From the NCBI RefSeq assembly GCF_950295315.1, contig NC_080175.1:86841581-86905580 (forward strand): DNA of 64,000 bases, read 5' to 3'. The notes below the pieces were generated by a model that had not been told where the DNA came from, searched no databases, and saw nothing but the letters and a program-made list of their open reading frames with translations. The position numbers and the translations under genes were made by a program. Each line of letters begins with the position of its first letter. The stretch's first letter is position 1. Source of the stretch: Erinaceus europaeus (lineage: Eukaryota; Chordata; Mammalia; Eulipotyphla; Erinaceidae). Below, one piece after another: positions 34,601-46,839 of the stretch.

Positions 34601-37600
34601 ATATGTCAAGCACTTATTGAAAGAATTTCAAAAATACATCAATAGTAATACAATAATAGTGGGAGAATTCAATACCCCACTCTCACACTTAGACAGATCA
34701 GCAAAGCACAGAACCAACAAAGATACAAGAGAATTGAATGAAGAGATTGACAGACTAGACCTCTTGGATATTTTCAGAGTCCTTCACCACAAAAAACTGG
34801 AATACACCTTCTTTTCAAATCCACATAACACATACTGAAGGATAGACCACATGTTAGGCCACAAAGACAGCATCAATAAATTCAAGAACATTGAAATAAT
34901 CCCAAGTATCTTCTCAGACCACAGTGGAGTAAAACTAACATTTAACAACAAACAGAAAATTATTAAAAGTCATTGAATTCGGAAGCTAAACAACATACTC
35001 CTTAAGAAGCACTGGGTCCGAGATTCACTCAAGCAGGAAACCAAATGTTCCTGGAAACAAATGAAAATGAAGACACAACCTATCAAAATATTTGGGACAT
35101 AGTGAAAGAAGTACTGAGAGGGAAACTTATAGCCATACAATCATATATTAAACACCAAGAAGAAGCTCAAATGAACGACCTTACTGCACACCTCAAGGAC
35201 TTAGAGGAAGAGGAACAAAGGAACCCTAAAGCATCCAGAAGGACAGAAATCACTAAAGTTAGAGCAGAAATAAACAACATCGAAAATAAAAGAACCATAC
35301 AAAAGATCAATGAAGCCAAATGTTGGTTCTTTGAAAGATTAAACAAAACTGACAAACCCCTAGCCAGACTCACCAAACAAAAAAGAGAGAAGACTCAAAT
35401 TAATAGAATTGTAAACAATGGAGGAGATATCACAACTGACACGACAGAAATCCAGAGAATCCTGCAAAACTTCTATAAAGAACTATACACCACGAAGCTA
35501 GAGAATCTGGAAGAAATGGAACAATTCCAAGAAGCATATGCCCTTCCAAAAATGAACCAAGAAGAACTACAAAATTTAAATGCACCAATCACAGACAAAG
35601 AAATTGAAATCGTTATTAAGAAACTCCCCAACAACAAAAGTCCTGGACCAGATGGCTTCACAAATGAATTCTACAAAACTTTCAGGAACCAGTTAGTACC
35701 CATACTTCTTAAGCTTTTCCATAAGATTGAAGAAACAGGAATACTCCCACCTTCTATGAAGCCAACATCACCCTGATACCAAAAGCTGATAGGGACAGAA
35801 CAAAAAGGGAAAACTACAGACCAATATCTCTGATGAACATAGATGCCAAAATATTAAACAAGATCTTGGCCAACCGGATACAGCAACATATCAAAAAGAC
35901 TGTTCATCATGACCAAGTGGGATTCATCCCAGGAATGCAAGGCTGGTTCAACATCTGTAAGTCAATGTCATTCACCACTTCAATAAAAGCAAAGCCAAAA
36001 ACCACATGATTATCTCAATAGATGCAGAGAAAGCCTTTGACAAAATCCAACACCCATTCATGCTCAAAACTCTACAAAAAATGGGAATAGATGGCAAATT
36101 CCTCAAGATAGTGGAGTCTATATATAGCAAACCTACAGCCAACATCATACTCAATGGACAGAAGCTGAAAGCATTCCCCCTCAGATCAGGGACTAGACAG
36201 GGCTGTCCACTGTCACCAATACTCTTCAACATAGTATTGGAAGTTCTTGCCATAGCAATCAGGCAAGAGAAAGGAATCAAAGGAATACAGATTGGAAGGG
36301 AAGAAGTCAAGCTCTCACTATTTGCAGATGATATGATAGTATACACAGAAAAACCTAAAGAATCCAGCAGAAAACTACTGGAAGTTATTAGGCAATATAG
36401 CAAGTTATCAGGCTACAAAATCAATGTACAAAAGTCAGTGGCATTTCTTTATGCAAACACTAAATCTGAAGAAGAAGACATCCAGAAATCACTCCCATTT
36501 GCTGTTTCAGCAAAATCAATCAAATACCTAGGAATAAAGTTGAGCAAAGAAGTGAAAGACTTATATACTGAAAACTATGAGTCGCTACTCAAGGAAATAG
36601 AAACTGATACCAAGAAATGGAAAGATATCCCATGCTCATGGATTGGAAGAATAAATATCATCAAAATGAATATTCTCCCCAGAGTCATATACGAATTTAA
36701 TGCAATACCCATCAAAGTTCCACCAAGCTTCTTTAAGAGAATAGAACAAACACTACAATCGTTTATCTGGAACATGAAAACACCTAGAATTGCCAAAACC
36801 ATGTTAAGGAAAAGAAACAGAAATGGAGGCATCACACTCCCAGACCTTAAACTATATTAAAATTTCATCATCATCAAAAGAGCATGGTACTGTAACAAAA
36901 ATAGGCACACAGACCAGTGGAACAGAATTGAAAGCCCAGAAATAAATCCCAACACCTATGGACATCTAATCTTTGATAAGGGGGCCCAAAGCATTAAATG
37001 GAAAAAGGAGGCTCTCTTCAATAAATGGTGCTGGGAAAACTGGGTTGTAACATGCAGAAGAATGAAATTGAACCAATTTATCTCACCAGAAACAAAAAAT
37101 AACTCCAAATGGATCAAAGACCTAGATGTCAGACCAGAAACAATCAAATACTTAGAGGAAAACATTGGTAAAACACTTTCCCACCTACACCTCAAGGACA
37201 TCTTTGACGAATCAAACCCAATTGCAAGGAAGACTAAAGCAGAAACAAACCAATGGGACTACATCAAATTGAAAAGCTTCTGCACATCCAAAGAAACTAT
37301 TAAACAAACAGAGAGACCCCTCACAGAATGGGAGAATATCTTCACATGCCATACATCAGACAAGAAACTAATCACCAAAGTATATAAAGAGCTCAGCAAA
37401 CTTAGCACCAAAAAAGCAAATGACCCCATCCAAAAATGACCAAAGGATATGAACAAAACATTCACCTCAGAGGAGATCCAAAAGGCTAAGAAACATATGA
37501 AAAAATGCTCTAGGTCACTGATTGTCAGAGATATGCAAATTAAGACAACACTAAGATACCACCTCACTCCTGTAAGAATGGCATACATCAAAAAGGACAG

Positions 37601-38290
37601 CAGCAACAAATGCTGGAGAGGTTGTGGGGACAGAGGAACCCTTTTACATTGCTGATGGGAATGTAAATTGGTACAGCCTCTGTGGAGAGCAGTTTGGAAA
37701 ACTCTCAGAAGGCTAGACATGGACCTTCCATATGATCCAGTAATTCCTCTCCTGGGGTTATACCCCAAGGACTCCATAACACCCAACCAAAAAGAGGTGT
37801 GTACTCCTATGTTCATAGCAGCACAATTCATAATAGCTAAAACCTGGAAGCAACCTAGGTGCCCAACAACAGATGAGTGGCTGAGAATGCTGTGGTATAT
37901 ATACACAATGGAATACTATGCAGCTATCAAGAACAATGAACCCACCTTCTCTGACCCATCTTGGACAGAGCTAGAAGGAATTATGTTAAGTGAGCTAAGT
38001 CAGAAAGATAAAGATGAGTATGGGATGATCCCACTCATCAACAGATGTTGAGTAAGAAGATCTGAAAAGGAAAGTAAAAGCAGGACCTGATCAAATTGTA
38101 AGTAGGGCACCAAAGTAAAAACCCTGTGGTGAGGGGTAGACATGCATCTTCCTGGGCCCGTGGGGGGTGGGAGTGGGTGGGAGGGATGGGTCACAGTCTT
38201 TTGGTGGTGGGAATGGTGTTTATGTACACTCCTAGTAAAATGTAGTCATATAAATGACTAGTTAATTAATATAAGAGGGGGGGAAATTAA
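31650..38290 (+). mobile_element. Nearly full-length L1, coding capacity lost
   Basis: 5' UTR 31650-33268; ORF1 region 33269 to about 34160; ORF2 from about 34230 to 38051; 3' UTR to about 38290. ORF1 starts MGRSKTNKTATPKNEELRR but meets stops and a frame change. The coiled coil (ISQTEDELEKTKKEVKEL) and PRHIIVTMRRS segments are readable. ORF2 shows endonuclease remnants (TIINIYASNEV, GEFNTPLS), an RT with FADDMIVY at about 36320, and a C-terminal segment with ...[21 protein letters not shown]2 is split over several frames (34527, 35045, 36006, 37062, 37668). This copy serves as the reference for the other L1 pieces here. Confidence 0.92.
31860..33110 (+). promoter_or_regulatory. Two tandem monomer-like units in the L1 5' UTR
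   Basis: Blocks recur about 612 bases apart: TTTTGGGGAAGA with GACTCAG-GTGGACTCTC, then TATACAGTG and an octamer ATTTGCAT followed by AACTGT (32388-32395 and 33000-33007). AGCTAATTAAA with an AATTAA-rich run and TTTTTCTTAT also recurs (about 32051 and 32711). This looks like tandem promoter monomers. Confidence 0.7.
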
Positions 38291-38299
38291 TTGTATGTC

Positions 38300-40200
38300 T
38301 CGAAGTTTTTCAAAACACAAACTGAATCTTTTCAATATATAGGCTGTGTATTTGATATGCAGACTCTCTCAAAAGCCTAGACCAAGTAGATCAGAAGCAA
38401 CCAATAGCACAGCTATATACAAGACACTGGGTACTGTATAGCAAACACTAACAAAAAGACTTTTCAAAGTTAACCCAATTACCAAATAATGTGATGAGAA
38501 CATTAACTATCGATTGTCTTTTTGAACCCTAAGACAGCAGGAACCTCACATCTCCACTATAGAGCCTCTACTTCCCCCAGTCCTGGAACCCTTTGATAGT
38601 GCCCACTTTCCCATATGCCTATCCCAATCCATATCAAATAATATTGCATCTGCCGATCACAACCTAACCAACGCAATGATTGCCACCTCAACATGCTTCA
38701 CTTCAGACTGTGTCCAGAGACTTCACGTGTGGAATGACAATCCTTCAGCTTCATTACTCGGGTGAGACCTTTCCTTTCATAGTATACTCTAATTCCATCT
38801 AAGGTGGTTCACTTCCTAACAAAGTCCCAAAACCTAGATATAGACCAGGTTCTGTGAGACAGAGCATATGTTCACATGTATCCATAAACTACTGCAAAAT
38901 ATATACCTGAAAGCAGAAGTACACTAGAGTTTGCAGTGAGTACCCCCCTAACACTTCCCCTCCACTATTCCAAGCTTTGGGTCCATGATTGCTGAACAAT
39001 TTGGCTTCGTATGTTAACTCTCTTTTCAGTCACCAGGTTTCATATGCCATCAGGATGCCGGCCAGGTTTCCCTAGACTGAAGACCCCACCAATGTGTCCT
39101 GGAGCTCTGCTTCCCCAGAGACCCACCCTACTAGGAAAAGAGGCAGACTGGGAGTATGGACCAACCAGTCAACGCCCATGTTCAGTGAGGAAGCAATTAC
39201 AGAAGCCAGACCTTCTACCTTCTGCAACCCTCAATAACCCTGGGTCCGTGCTCCCAGAGGGATAGAGAATGGGAAAGCTACAGGGGAGGGGGTGGGATAT
39301 GGAGATTGGGTGGTGGGAATTGTACCCCTCCTACCCTATGGTTTTGTTAGTTGTATTTATGTTTTCTTCAAGTTTGAAAGCTACTCTCTGCATAAATCCA
39401 ATTTCTAGTTCTATTATTAACTCTGACCACAACTTCTTAATCAATATTTTTAACATACCTCCCTGTTGCTTAGGCAAAAGATCACTAAGTCATGGGCCCC
39501 TAAAAACTTACGTAAAATACAATTTCTACCTTATCACCCTATATTCCCTATTTTCACCTGCTCTATTCCTACTTTCTGGTTCCTACTTATTAAACATTGT
39601 GTCTCCCCTCAGAATTTATTGACTTTCAGACACTAAGTTGCAGCTACTACTATGATTCTAAGCTGAACTCCATGGGCAGACAGCCTCACCAATGAGTCCC
39701 AAAACATCACCTCTCCAGAACTCTACCCCACTAGGGAAATATAGAAACAAGCTGGGTGGTATGGGTCAACATGCCAAATATCCATGTACAGCACAGAAGC
39801 AATTACAGAAACCATAACTCCTACCTTCTGCACCCCCAAAAGAATTTTGATCCATATTCCCAGAAGGGGAGAAGTGTTGGGGAAAAATGACTAGAGGCTT
39901 CTGAACTCCAGTTCCATCAGGACTCAGAGAAAGAAGAGAGAAAAAAGGAAAGACATTCACAAGTAGTAGTAGGTATAATTGTGACATAGAAAGAAAGATA
40001 TGACAGAACACAGAAAAATGGGCAAAACTATATTTAGACAAATAGGTATAGAAATAATAGTCAACTACTATCTGTGATCTTGGGAGAACCACTGCAGTTT
40101 CCAATGGAGGGAATAGGGACATAGAACTCTGTTGGTTGGAATGTGTGAGAATTGTACCCCTGTTATTTTGTAAAGCACTAATAAACATAGAAGAAATTTC
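38300..40200 (+). mobile_element. L1 3' UTR sequences, sense, at least two copies
   Basis: 38300-39360 ends with TATGTTAACTCTCTTTTCAGTCACC, CCAATGTGTCCTGGAGCTC, CTGGGAGTATGGACCAACC, and TGGTGGGAATTGTACCCCTCCTACCC. A second, more diverged copy at about 39620-40200 has GGCAGACAGCCTCACCAATGAGTCC and GTGTGAGAATTGTACCCCTG. No coding sequence remains. Confidence 0.7.
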
Positions 40201-40209
40201 TTTTTGAAG

Positions 40210-41725
40210 GATTTTTTTACATAAATGGTTGAAGTGTAGGAGAGAGGGATATAAAAACTGTTAATATATTCAAACAGCAGGGAATTAGAAAATGTAATAG
40301 AATTACTTCAATTATATTTCTGCTTTTTTATTTGATGATATATTTGAATCTATAATGAGTTTTTATTTGCAAATACACACCCAAAGTAAATTACTACACT
40401 ACAAATTCTAGATATATCCAGATCAGCTAACAATATAAGTGCTTTAAAAAGTTAAGCACTTACTTAGAAAAAAACAAGTTAAACTGCAGAGCATATGCCA
40501 TGATTTGAAGTTACTAAAACACTAATTTATGGCAAGTTTCAGTAATATTAATAAAACTGAAATTTAATTCCAAATATCCCACACAAGTATCATGAAGAAA
40601 CAAAAAATGTCTTTCCCAAATTAAGTCACATTTTAAAATTCTTCCATTTTGATCAATAGATAATGTTATAAAGACAAAAGCAAAATCTGAATTTTCATGT
40701 TATACATTAAATATACATACATATGTACAGCTATATATACAGAAATATATATGTAAATATACATTCAAAATATCTGAACTCTTTACAGAGGTGCAGAGTT
40801 ATTCATAATCATATTGGCTACTTTGACTAAACATTGTGGAATCTAAATATTTCATACTTAGGAAAATGCCTAATGCAAATGACAGTGTTCTGTGTTATTA
40901 ATGAGTGTGTAAACAAAGAGATTGGAATGTGTAAAACATCTTCATAAAGAATGAAGGGGCAGGTGGCTTATTTGTCCATGAAATAAATCTTTAATTAGTG
41001 CTCTGAAATATGTTTTTGCAAAACAATACTCACTTTTTCTTTTCTACCACTCAACGAAAATAAAGTAAAAATGTCTTTATTACTAAAAATATAATTTACT
41101 CATGTAATGATAAAACTATAAATTCAGAAAATATTCACATTTAGCATAGTAAAAAATGTTGCCCAACTTACAGAGCTCACCATGACATTCTTCCTATTAT
41201 TAAACATGCACTTTAGTAACTTCTTTCCTAGAATTTAAGAAAGCGGGATCCCATAAAAGTTCAGAAAACATAACCAGATCTTGTTCACATCTGAAAATAG
41301 GGCATGGGGTGAAAACAATAGGGTGAAGGAGAGAAATCAGAAATGTAGAAGGCACACCTAAAGAAAGTAATTTAAAAAAAAAGAAGTAGCTATGGATTCT
41401 AGAGAGGGAAGCCCGTTGGCATTGTTGAAATGTGACAGCTCATACAGATGAAGGACGACTAAGAGTGGAATATTTCTGCAACCTTGACAACCTGTGATGT
41501 GTCATTTAGAAACATAAGAGGCAAAATACAGAAATGGCTGCCCTCGTTAACAGTTGTGGGAATTAGTAGCGGGGGTCCACTCATGAACTAAATAATTAAA
41601 CAAGATTTTCTAAATGAGACTCAAATTCTGCAATGAATTTAAAGAAAAAGTTTCATGTAAGCTCCCACCTTTCTGACAAACAATAAACATAAGATTTTTC
41701 AAAATCAAATACAATGTACTTGACA
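40210..41725. other. AT-rich spacer, nothing recognised
   Basis: No gene or repeat family recognised. Confidence 0.4.
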
Positions 41726-41727
41726 CT

Positions 41728-42158
41728 ATAATGATGTAGCTAAAATGATACTCTGATAAGCCATTAGTTACACTCACTAAGAGAAAAAGCTATGCTAAAA
41801 TCACTCAGATATGAGAGAGAGAAGATATTACAACTGATGAGGCAGACACAAAATATCATGCAAGACTATTCTAGTCATCTATATACATTTGACAATTTTG
41901 AAGGAATGAGCACATTCTTTGAGAGATATCAACTGCTAACTTTGACACAAGAAGAGGTAGATAAACTCAACAGGCCAAAGCAGAAATTGAAACAGTAAAT
42001 AGAAACCTCCCCAAGAACAAGAGCCCAGTTCCAGATGGCTACAGTAGTGAATTCTATAAAACCTTTAAACAAGAACTAATATTCTTTCTCTTCAAACTTT
42101 TCCAGAAAATAGAAGGGGAGGGAATACTCCCAAACACATTCTTTTTTTTTTTTTTGCC
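41728..42158 (+). repeat. Direct duplication, left copy (old L1 ORF2 fragment)
   Basis: Starts ATAATGATGTAGC, ends in 14 T plus GCC. It matches 44424-44858 base for base except a C/T difference (CTACAGTAGTG versus CTACAGCAGTG) and the T-run length (14 versus 18). It contains an L1 ORF2-like frame (MLKSLRYEREKILQLMRQ). The left copy runs into the LTR element, the right copy into a SINE. Confidence 0.92.
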
Positions 42159-43473
42159 GGGCGGGCTGGCTTCACGGTGGGTAACAGAGACACGGAGACA
42201 ACGGCTGGGCAGGGAAGCTGTATTTCTTTATTCAGGAACAACGATTCACAAACTAAGACAAACTAATCACCAAACAGAACTCGGCTGTCTCTTTGCGGTG
42301 GCACAAGCACTCCCTCTTACTCTGTAACTCAGGAACTCTCCAACTCTGGAACTCTGGAACTTCCTTACTCAGGAACCCTCTCTCCGGGTTCCTTGGGGCG
42401 GGGCCAAGCAGGCCCGCGCGATTAACTGGACTCATCCAATTCTCTTGGTGGGGGAGGGCTAGAACAAACCAATGTAAAGCATATGACAATTCCCCCTTTT
42501 CTTTTTAACTAAATGACTATAGTATCAAGGGTGTGGGGTAAACAGAAACATATATAACAAAACCCAGCATGTTGCCAAGGGAAGGCCTGAGGGGGCCATA
42601 TCTGAAAAAAAAACATTTCTTGCCTCTGGGGGGCTACTTGCCTTGATGGGCAATTGCATGGGGGCGGGGAACGGCCTAGGGTCCCACAGGCAGCTGGCTG
42701 CAACTTACTTACTATGAAACAAAACTTGTTATTAGCATATCTACTGCACGATCCAACGTTTCTAATAGAGAAGGAATTTGAGACTTTTACATATCAACAA
42801 AGTCTTTTAACCTTTTTTCACACCCATTCAAGATGGAGACACACCCTAGGTGTGGGCGGGAGAGGAAACCTCAGGCATGAGAATAATTAGCATAGCCATT
42901 GTGCGATCTACCATTTCTAATAGAGAAGGTAGTGTTTTACATATCAACAAGTCTATTTAACCTTTTGTTTAGACCAACTTAGTTAAAATATATTGATTGT
43001 TAACTAATTTTTACCTTAGACTTTAAATGTAAGTTAATTTTATCTTTATGAGAATTACATTGAAAACCTTTTTCATTTAACTTTGACTAGTAAGAATTTA
43101 GCCTTAAAGCTACTGTTTACCAAACTTTAAACATACACATAAACATGGTCATTAATACACAAGGAGAGAAACCTTTGTTACGAAGACATGTCATTTTAAA
43201 CACGAATTTAAGTCTGTACTGTCTTAGTTGTTGGGGGGGGGGGGTTCACCATCCGGAGGTGGCTTCCCGTGCAGCTCCACTTCTAGGAATTGCAGGTTGC
43301 GATCTCTGCACAAATCTCTGCATACTCCATCTTGTCTGCCTTCAGACCGGACCGGCGGCTGGAGATCTCGTGTGCCCAGTTTCGGCAGGGAGCCCGGGGG
43401 TCCGGGAGGCCCGGGATGGTTCCAGAATTCATAGAAAGAGGGCGGGCAGGCCATCTTTGTAGAAGGCGTGGGC

Positions 43474-43995
43474 CTAGGTGCCCAGGGGTGGCGGCCATGA
43501 TAGGCCGCTGCGGCCCTGCCCCATGGCCCTGCCATGTCTGCTGCCCTGTTCGCAGTGGCCGAGCAGCGTGGAGGGATCACGCGTCCAGTGCCCTGCGCCA
43601 CGCGGTGGAGAGCTGGCTCCTGTGGGCTGGCCTCGGGCTCTTGCATGTTGGCCTCGGGCTCTTGTGTGTTGGCATAGGGCTCCAGCATGTTGGCATTGGG
43701 CTCCTGGGGCTTTTGTGTGCTGGTGTAGGCCTCCTGCGGGCTGCGGGGCTGCGGGCGCAGTGCGCGGGGTTGTTTGGGCGCAGCCAACTGGCTGGCTGTT
43801 TAACCAGGTGGAAACGGCAGCTCCGCACCTCGCCTCCCGCCCGCTGGCTCTTCCCGCTGGCTGTTCTAAGTTTGCCCGAGCGAGTGGAAACCACAGAGTG
43901 GTCCAGAGATAAATGTTCCAGAAACAGCAAAACAGTCTCGTGAAGAAAGAGCAGAGGCCTTTGGAGATCTCTTCACAAGCAGAAGAGAAGGCCAT
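43474..43995 (-). CDS. Leader ORF of the 42156-44423 element (173 codons), related to the one at 48879
   Basis: Starts 52 bases after the PBS at ACTATGG (A at -3, G at +4: strong Kozak). The first ~42 residues (MAFSSACEEISKGLC, CFWNIYLWTTLWFP) match in length and pattern the start of the ORF at 48879 in a different LTR element: shared EE, F, R, WNI-LW-T and FP. The remaining ~130 residues come from the GC-rich tandem-repeat region and look unconstrained (Gly/Ala/Arg/His repeats). A hydrophobic Phe/Trp-rich segment covers about residues 15-37. Function unknown; not recognisably Gag. Confidence 0.45.
   Translation of the reverse strand: MAFSSACEEISKGLCSFFTRLFCCFWNIYLWTTLWFPLARANLEQPAGRASGREARCGAAVSTWLNSQPVGCAQTTPRTAPAAPQPAGGLHQHTKAPGAQCQHAGALCQHTRARGQHARARGQPTGASSPPRGAGHWTRDPSTLLGHCEQGSRHGRAMGQGRSGLSWPPPLGT
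43615..43735. repeat. Short tandem repeat array inside the LTR element
   Basis: About five imperfect units of roughly 24 bases, of the form GGGCTCTTGCATGTTGGCCTC, which gives EPNAN/EPYAN/EPEAN-type repeats in one frame. Confidence 0.8.
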
Positions 43996-44423
43996 AGTGC
44001 ATAGGTAGCCAAATTGTCTTTACTTATCTGAGAGATGCGCAGGTCAGGTCCACGTGGGCGCCATTTGTTGTTAAAATTCGGAGGCTCTGGCTGGGCTGGC
44101 TGGCTTCACGGTGGGTAACAGAGACGCGGAGACAACGGCTGGGCAGGGAAGCTGTATTTCTTTATTCAGGAACAACGATTCACAAACTAAGACAAACTAA
44201 TCACCAAACAGAACTCTGCTGTCTCTTTGCGGTGGCACAAGCACTCCCTCTTACTCTGTAACTTAGGAACTCTCCAACTCTGGAACTCTGGAACTCTCGT
44301 ACTCAGGAACCCTCTCTCCGGGTTCCTTGGGGCGGGGCCAAGCAGGCCCGCGCGATTAACTGGACTCATCCAATTCTCTTGGCGGGGGGAGGGCTAGAAC
44401 AAACCAATGTAAAGCATATGACA

Positions 44424-44858
44424 ATAATGATGTAGCTAAAATGATACTCTGATAAGCCATTAGTTACACTCACTAAGAGAAAAAGCTATGCTAAAATCAC
44501 TCAGATATGAGAGAGAGAAGATATTACAACTGATGAGGCAGACACAAAATATCATGCAAGACTATTCTAGTCATCTATATACATTTGACAATTTTGAAGG
44601 AATGAGCACATTCTTTGAGAGATATCAACTGCTAACTTTGACACAAGAAGAGGTAGATAAACTCAACAGGCCAAAGCAGAAATTGAAACAGTAAATAGAA
44701 ACCTCCCCAAGAACAAGAGCCCAGTTCCAGATGGCTACAGCAGTGAATTCTATAAAACCTTTAAACAAGAACTAATATTCTTTCTCTTCAAACTTTTCCA
44801 GAAAATAGAAGGGGAGGGAATACTCCCAAACACATTCTTTTTTTTTTTTTTTTTTGCC
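44424..44858 (+). repeat. Direct duplication, right copy (old L1 fragment)
   Basis: Right-hand partner of 41728-42158. It begins exactly at the outer edge of the 5' LTR and runs into the poly(T) of the SINE at 44856. Confidence 0.92.
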
Positions 44859-45171
44859 TCCAGGGTTATTGCTGGGGCTCAGTGCCTGTACCACAAATCC
44901 ACTCCTCCTGGAAGCTATTTTTTTTTCCCTTTTGTTGCCCCAGTTTTGTTGTTGTTGCTGTTATAATTGTTTTTGTTAATGCTGTTGTTGTTGGATAGAA
45001 CAAGATAAATCAAGAAGTCAAGAGAGGAGGGGAAGACAGAGAGGGGGAGAGAAAGATAGACACCTGCAGACTGGCTTCACTGTTTGTGAAGTGACCCTCC
45101 TGCTATTGGGGAGCCAGGGGCTTGAACCGGGATCCTTAAGCCATAACCCGCTGTGCTACTGCCCAACCCCT
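44856..45171 (-). repeat. SINE, antisense, with target duplication in old L1
   Basis: T run 44838-44855, then CTCCAGGGTTATTGCTGGGGCTCAG through the reverse head ending GCTACTGCCCAACCCC. The flanks CCCAAACACATTCTT occur on both sides. Confidence 0.9.
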
Positions 45172-45173
45172 CC

Positions 45174-46560
45174 CCCAAACACATTCTTAAGGCTAATATC
45201 ACTCTGGTCCCCAAAGCAGGAAAAGACTCCCTCAAAAGAGTAAATTATAGACCTGTACCCTTGATGAACACTGATGCAAAGATCCTCAATAAAATCTTAG
45301 CTAATTGAATCTCAGAATATATTATAAGAATAATCCGCTAAGACCAAGTGGGATCCAACCCTGGGAAAACAGGGAAGGTTCAATAACCACAAGTCAATCA
45401 ATTTAACCTACTGTATCAACAAAAAGAAAGATAAAAACCATATCATCTTGTCAATTGATACAGAAACAGCATTTGACAATCTCCAACACCCATTTATGAT
45501 AAAGACCCTCTAGAAATTGGGAAGTTCTTCAACATAATAAAGGCTGAATATCACAAGCCCATGACTAACATCATTCTCAATGGGGAAAACTGAAAGCTTT
45601 CCCTCTAAAATCAGGAACTAGGCAAGGATATTCACTATCACCACTTCTATTCAACATAACACAGTGCTGGAAGCCATTGCCATTATAATCAGGCAAAAAA
45701 TAGTTATCACAGGAATTCAAATTGGTAAGGGTGATGCTAAATTATCGTTATTTGCAGATGATATGCTGCTTTACCTATAGAACTCACAAACTCTTCCAAA
45801 AAGTCATCAATAAATTCAGTGAAGTATCTGGATACAAAATCAATGTTCATGAATCTGTGGCATTTCTTATATAAGAGATGGATCAAAGAAAAGGAAACTG
45901 AAACAAGCAATTCCATTTACAATTGAATTAAAACAGATAAAATACCTAGGAATAAATATAATAAAGAAGCTGAAAGACCTTTTCAATGAAAAGGCATTAT
46001 TAAAAGAAGTATTTGGCTTTATATGCTAACTCTTTTTCAGCCACCAGGTTCCAGACACTACCAAGCCAACTGGACTTCCCTGGGCAGATGATCTCACCAA
46101 TGTGTCCTGGAGCCCCACTTCCCCAGAGCCTTCTCCCACTAGGTAAAGAGAGAGGCAGGCTGGGAGTATGGATAGTTCTATCAGTGTCCACATTCATAGA
46201 GGAAACAATTACAGAATGCACCATAATGACCCTGGGTACATATTCCCAGAGGATTAAAGAATAGGAAAGCTATCAGGGGAGGAAATGGGATATGGAGTTC
46301 TAGTGGTGGAAATTGTGTGGAATTGTACCCTTCTTGTCCTATGCTCTTGTCAGTGTTTCCATACTGTAAAAAAAATAAATAAATAAAAAGAAAGAAAGAA
46401 AGAAATAGAGGATAACACAAAGAAATTAAAGAACATCCCCTGTTCATGGATTCAAAAAATAAATATCATTAAAATGGCAATCTGTAGAGTCAATGATATA
46501 TCAAAAATTCTTACTAGTTTTGCAAATCTGACACTAGTAGTGAAAAACATGTTTCGTTGA
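45174..46560 (+). mobile_element. Old L1 ORF2 fragment interrupted by an L1 3' UTR insertion
   Basis: Continues the L1 of 41728-42158/44424-44858: RT-region codons with many stops (AATTATAGACCTGTACCC; TTTGCAGATGATATGCTG for FADDML). At 46010-46395 a different L1 3' UTR (GGCTTTATATGCTAACTC to AATAAATAAATAAA) is inserted, after which ORF2-like sequence resumes. Confidence 0.75.
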
Positions 46561-46589
46561 AAAACACTTAGTTGACGTGGCAACTAATG

Positions 46590-46835
46590 AAGCGCAAGGA
46601 CCTATGTAAGGATCCCTGTTCAAGTCCAGGTCTCCCCACCTGCAGGGGAATCGCTTCACAACTGGTGAAGCAGGTCTGCAGGTGTCTATCTTTCTCTCCC
46701 CCTGTCTATCTTTCCCTCCTCTCTCAATTACTCTCTGTCCTATCCAACAACGACAACAACAATAATAACTACAACAATAAAACAACAAGGTCAACAAAAG
46801 GGAATAAATAAATATAATAAAAAAGAATTAAAAAA
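46590..46835 (+). repeat. SINE, 5' truncated
   Basis: AGCGCAAGGACCTATGTAAGGATCCCTGTTCAAGTCC through TATCCAACAACGACAAC to AATAAATAAAT. Confidence 0.85.
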
Positions 46836-46839
46836 GAAA

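Larger units (their letters stand above)
42156..44423 (-). mobile_element. Non-autonomous LTR element, Lys-like PBS, 3' LTR truncated
   Basis: On the minus strand: 5' LTR 44423-44066 (TGTCATATGC to TAACAACA), two A, PBS-like TGGCGCCCACGTGGACC (44063-44047), internal region 44046-42487 without gag-pro-pol, PPT AAAAAGAAAAGGGGGAAT ending at 42487, and 3' LTR 42486-42156, which lacks its last ~25 bases. The PBS resembles the tRNA-Lys1,2 site with differences. The LTRs differ at about six or seven positions. The internal region has a GC-rich part (43290-43900) with tandem repeats, and a leader ORF near the PBS. Confidence 0.85.

Noticed and set aside
43290..43943. Overlapping long ORFs on both strands (217, 187, 173, 144 and 117 codons)
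   Set aside because: They lie in a GC-rich, stop-poor, tandemly repeated part of the LTR element. Openness in several frames at once is expected from composition; only the short start of the minus-strand frame at 43995 has comparative support.
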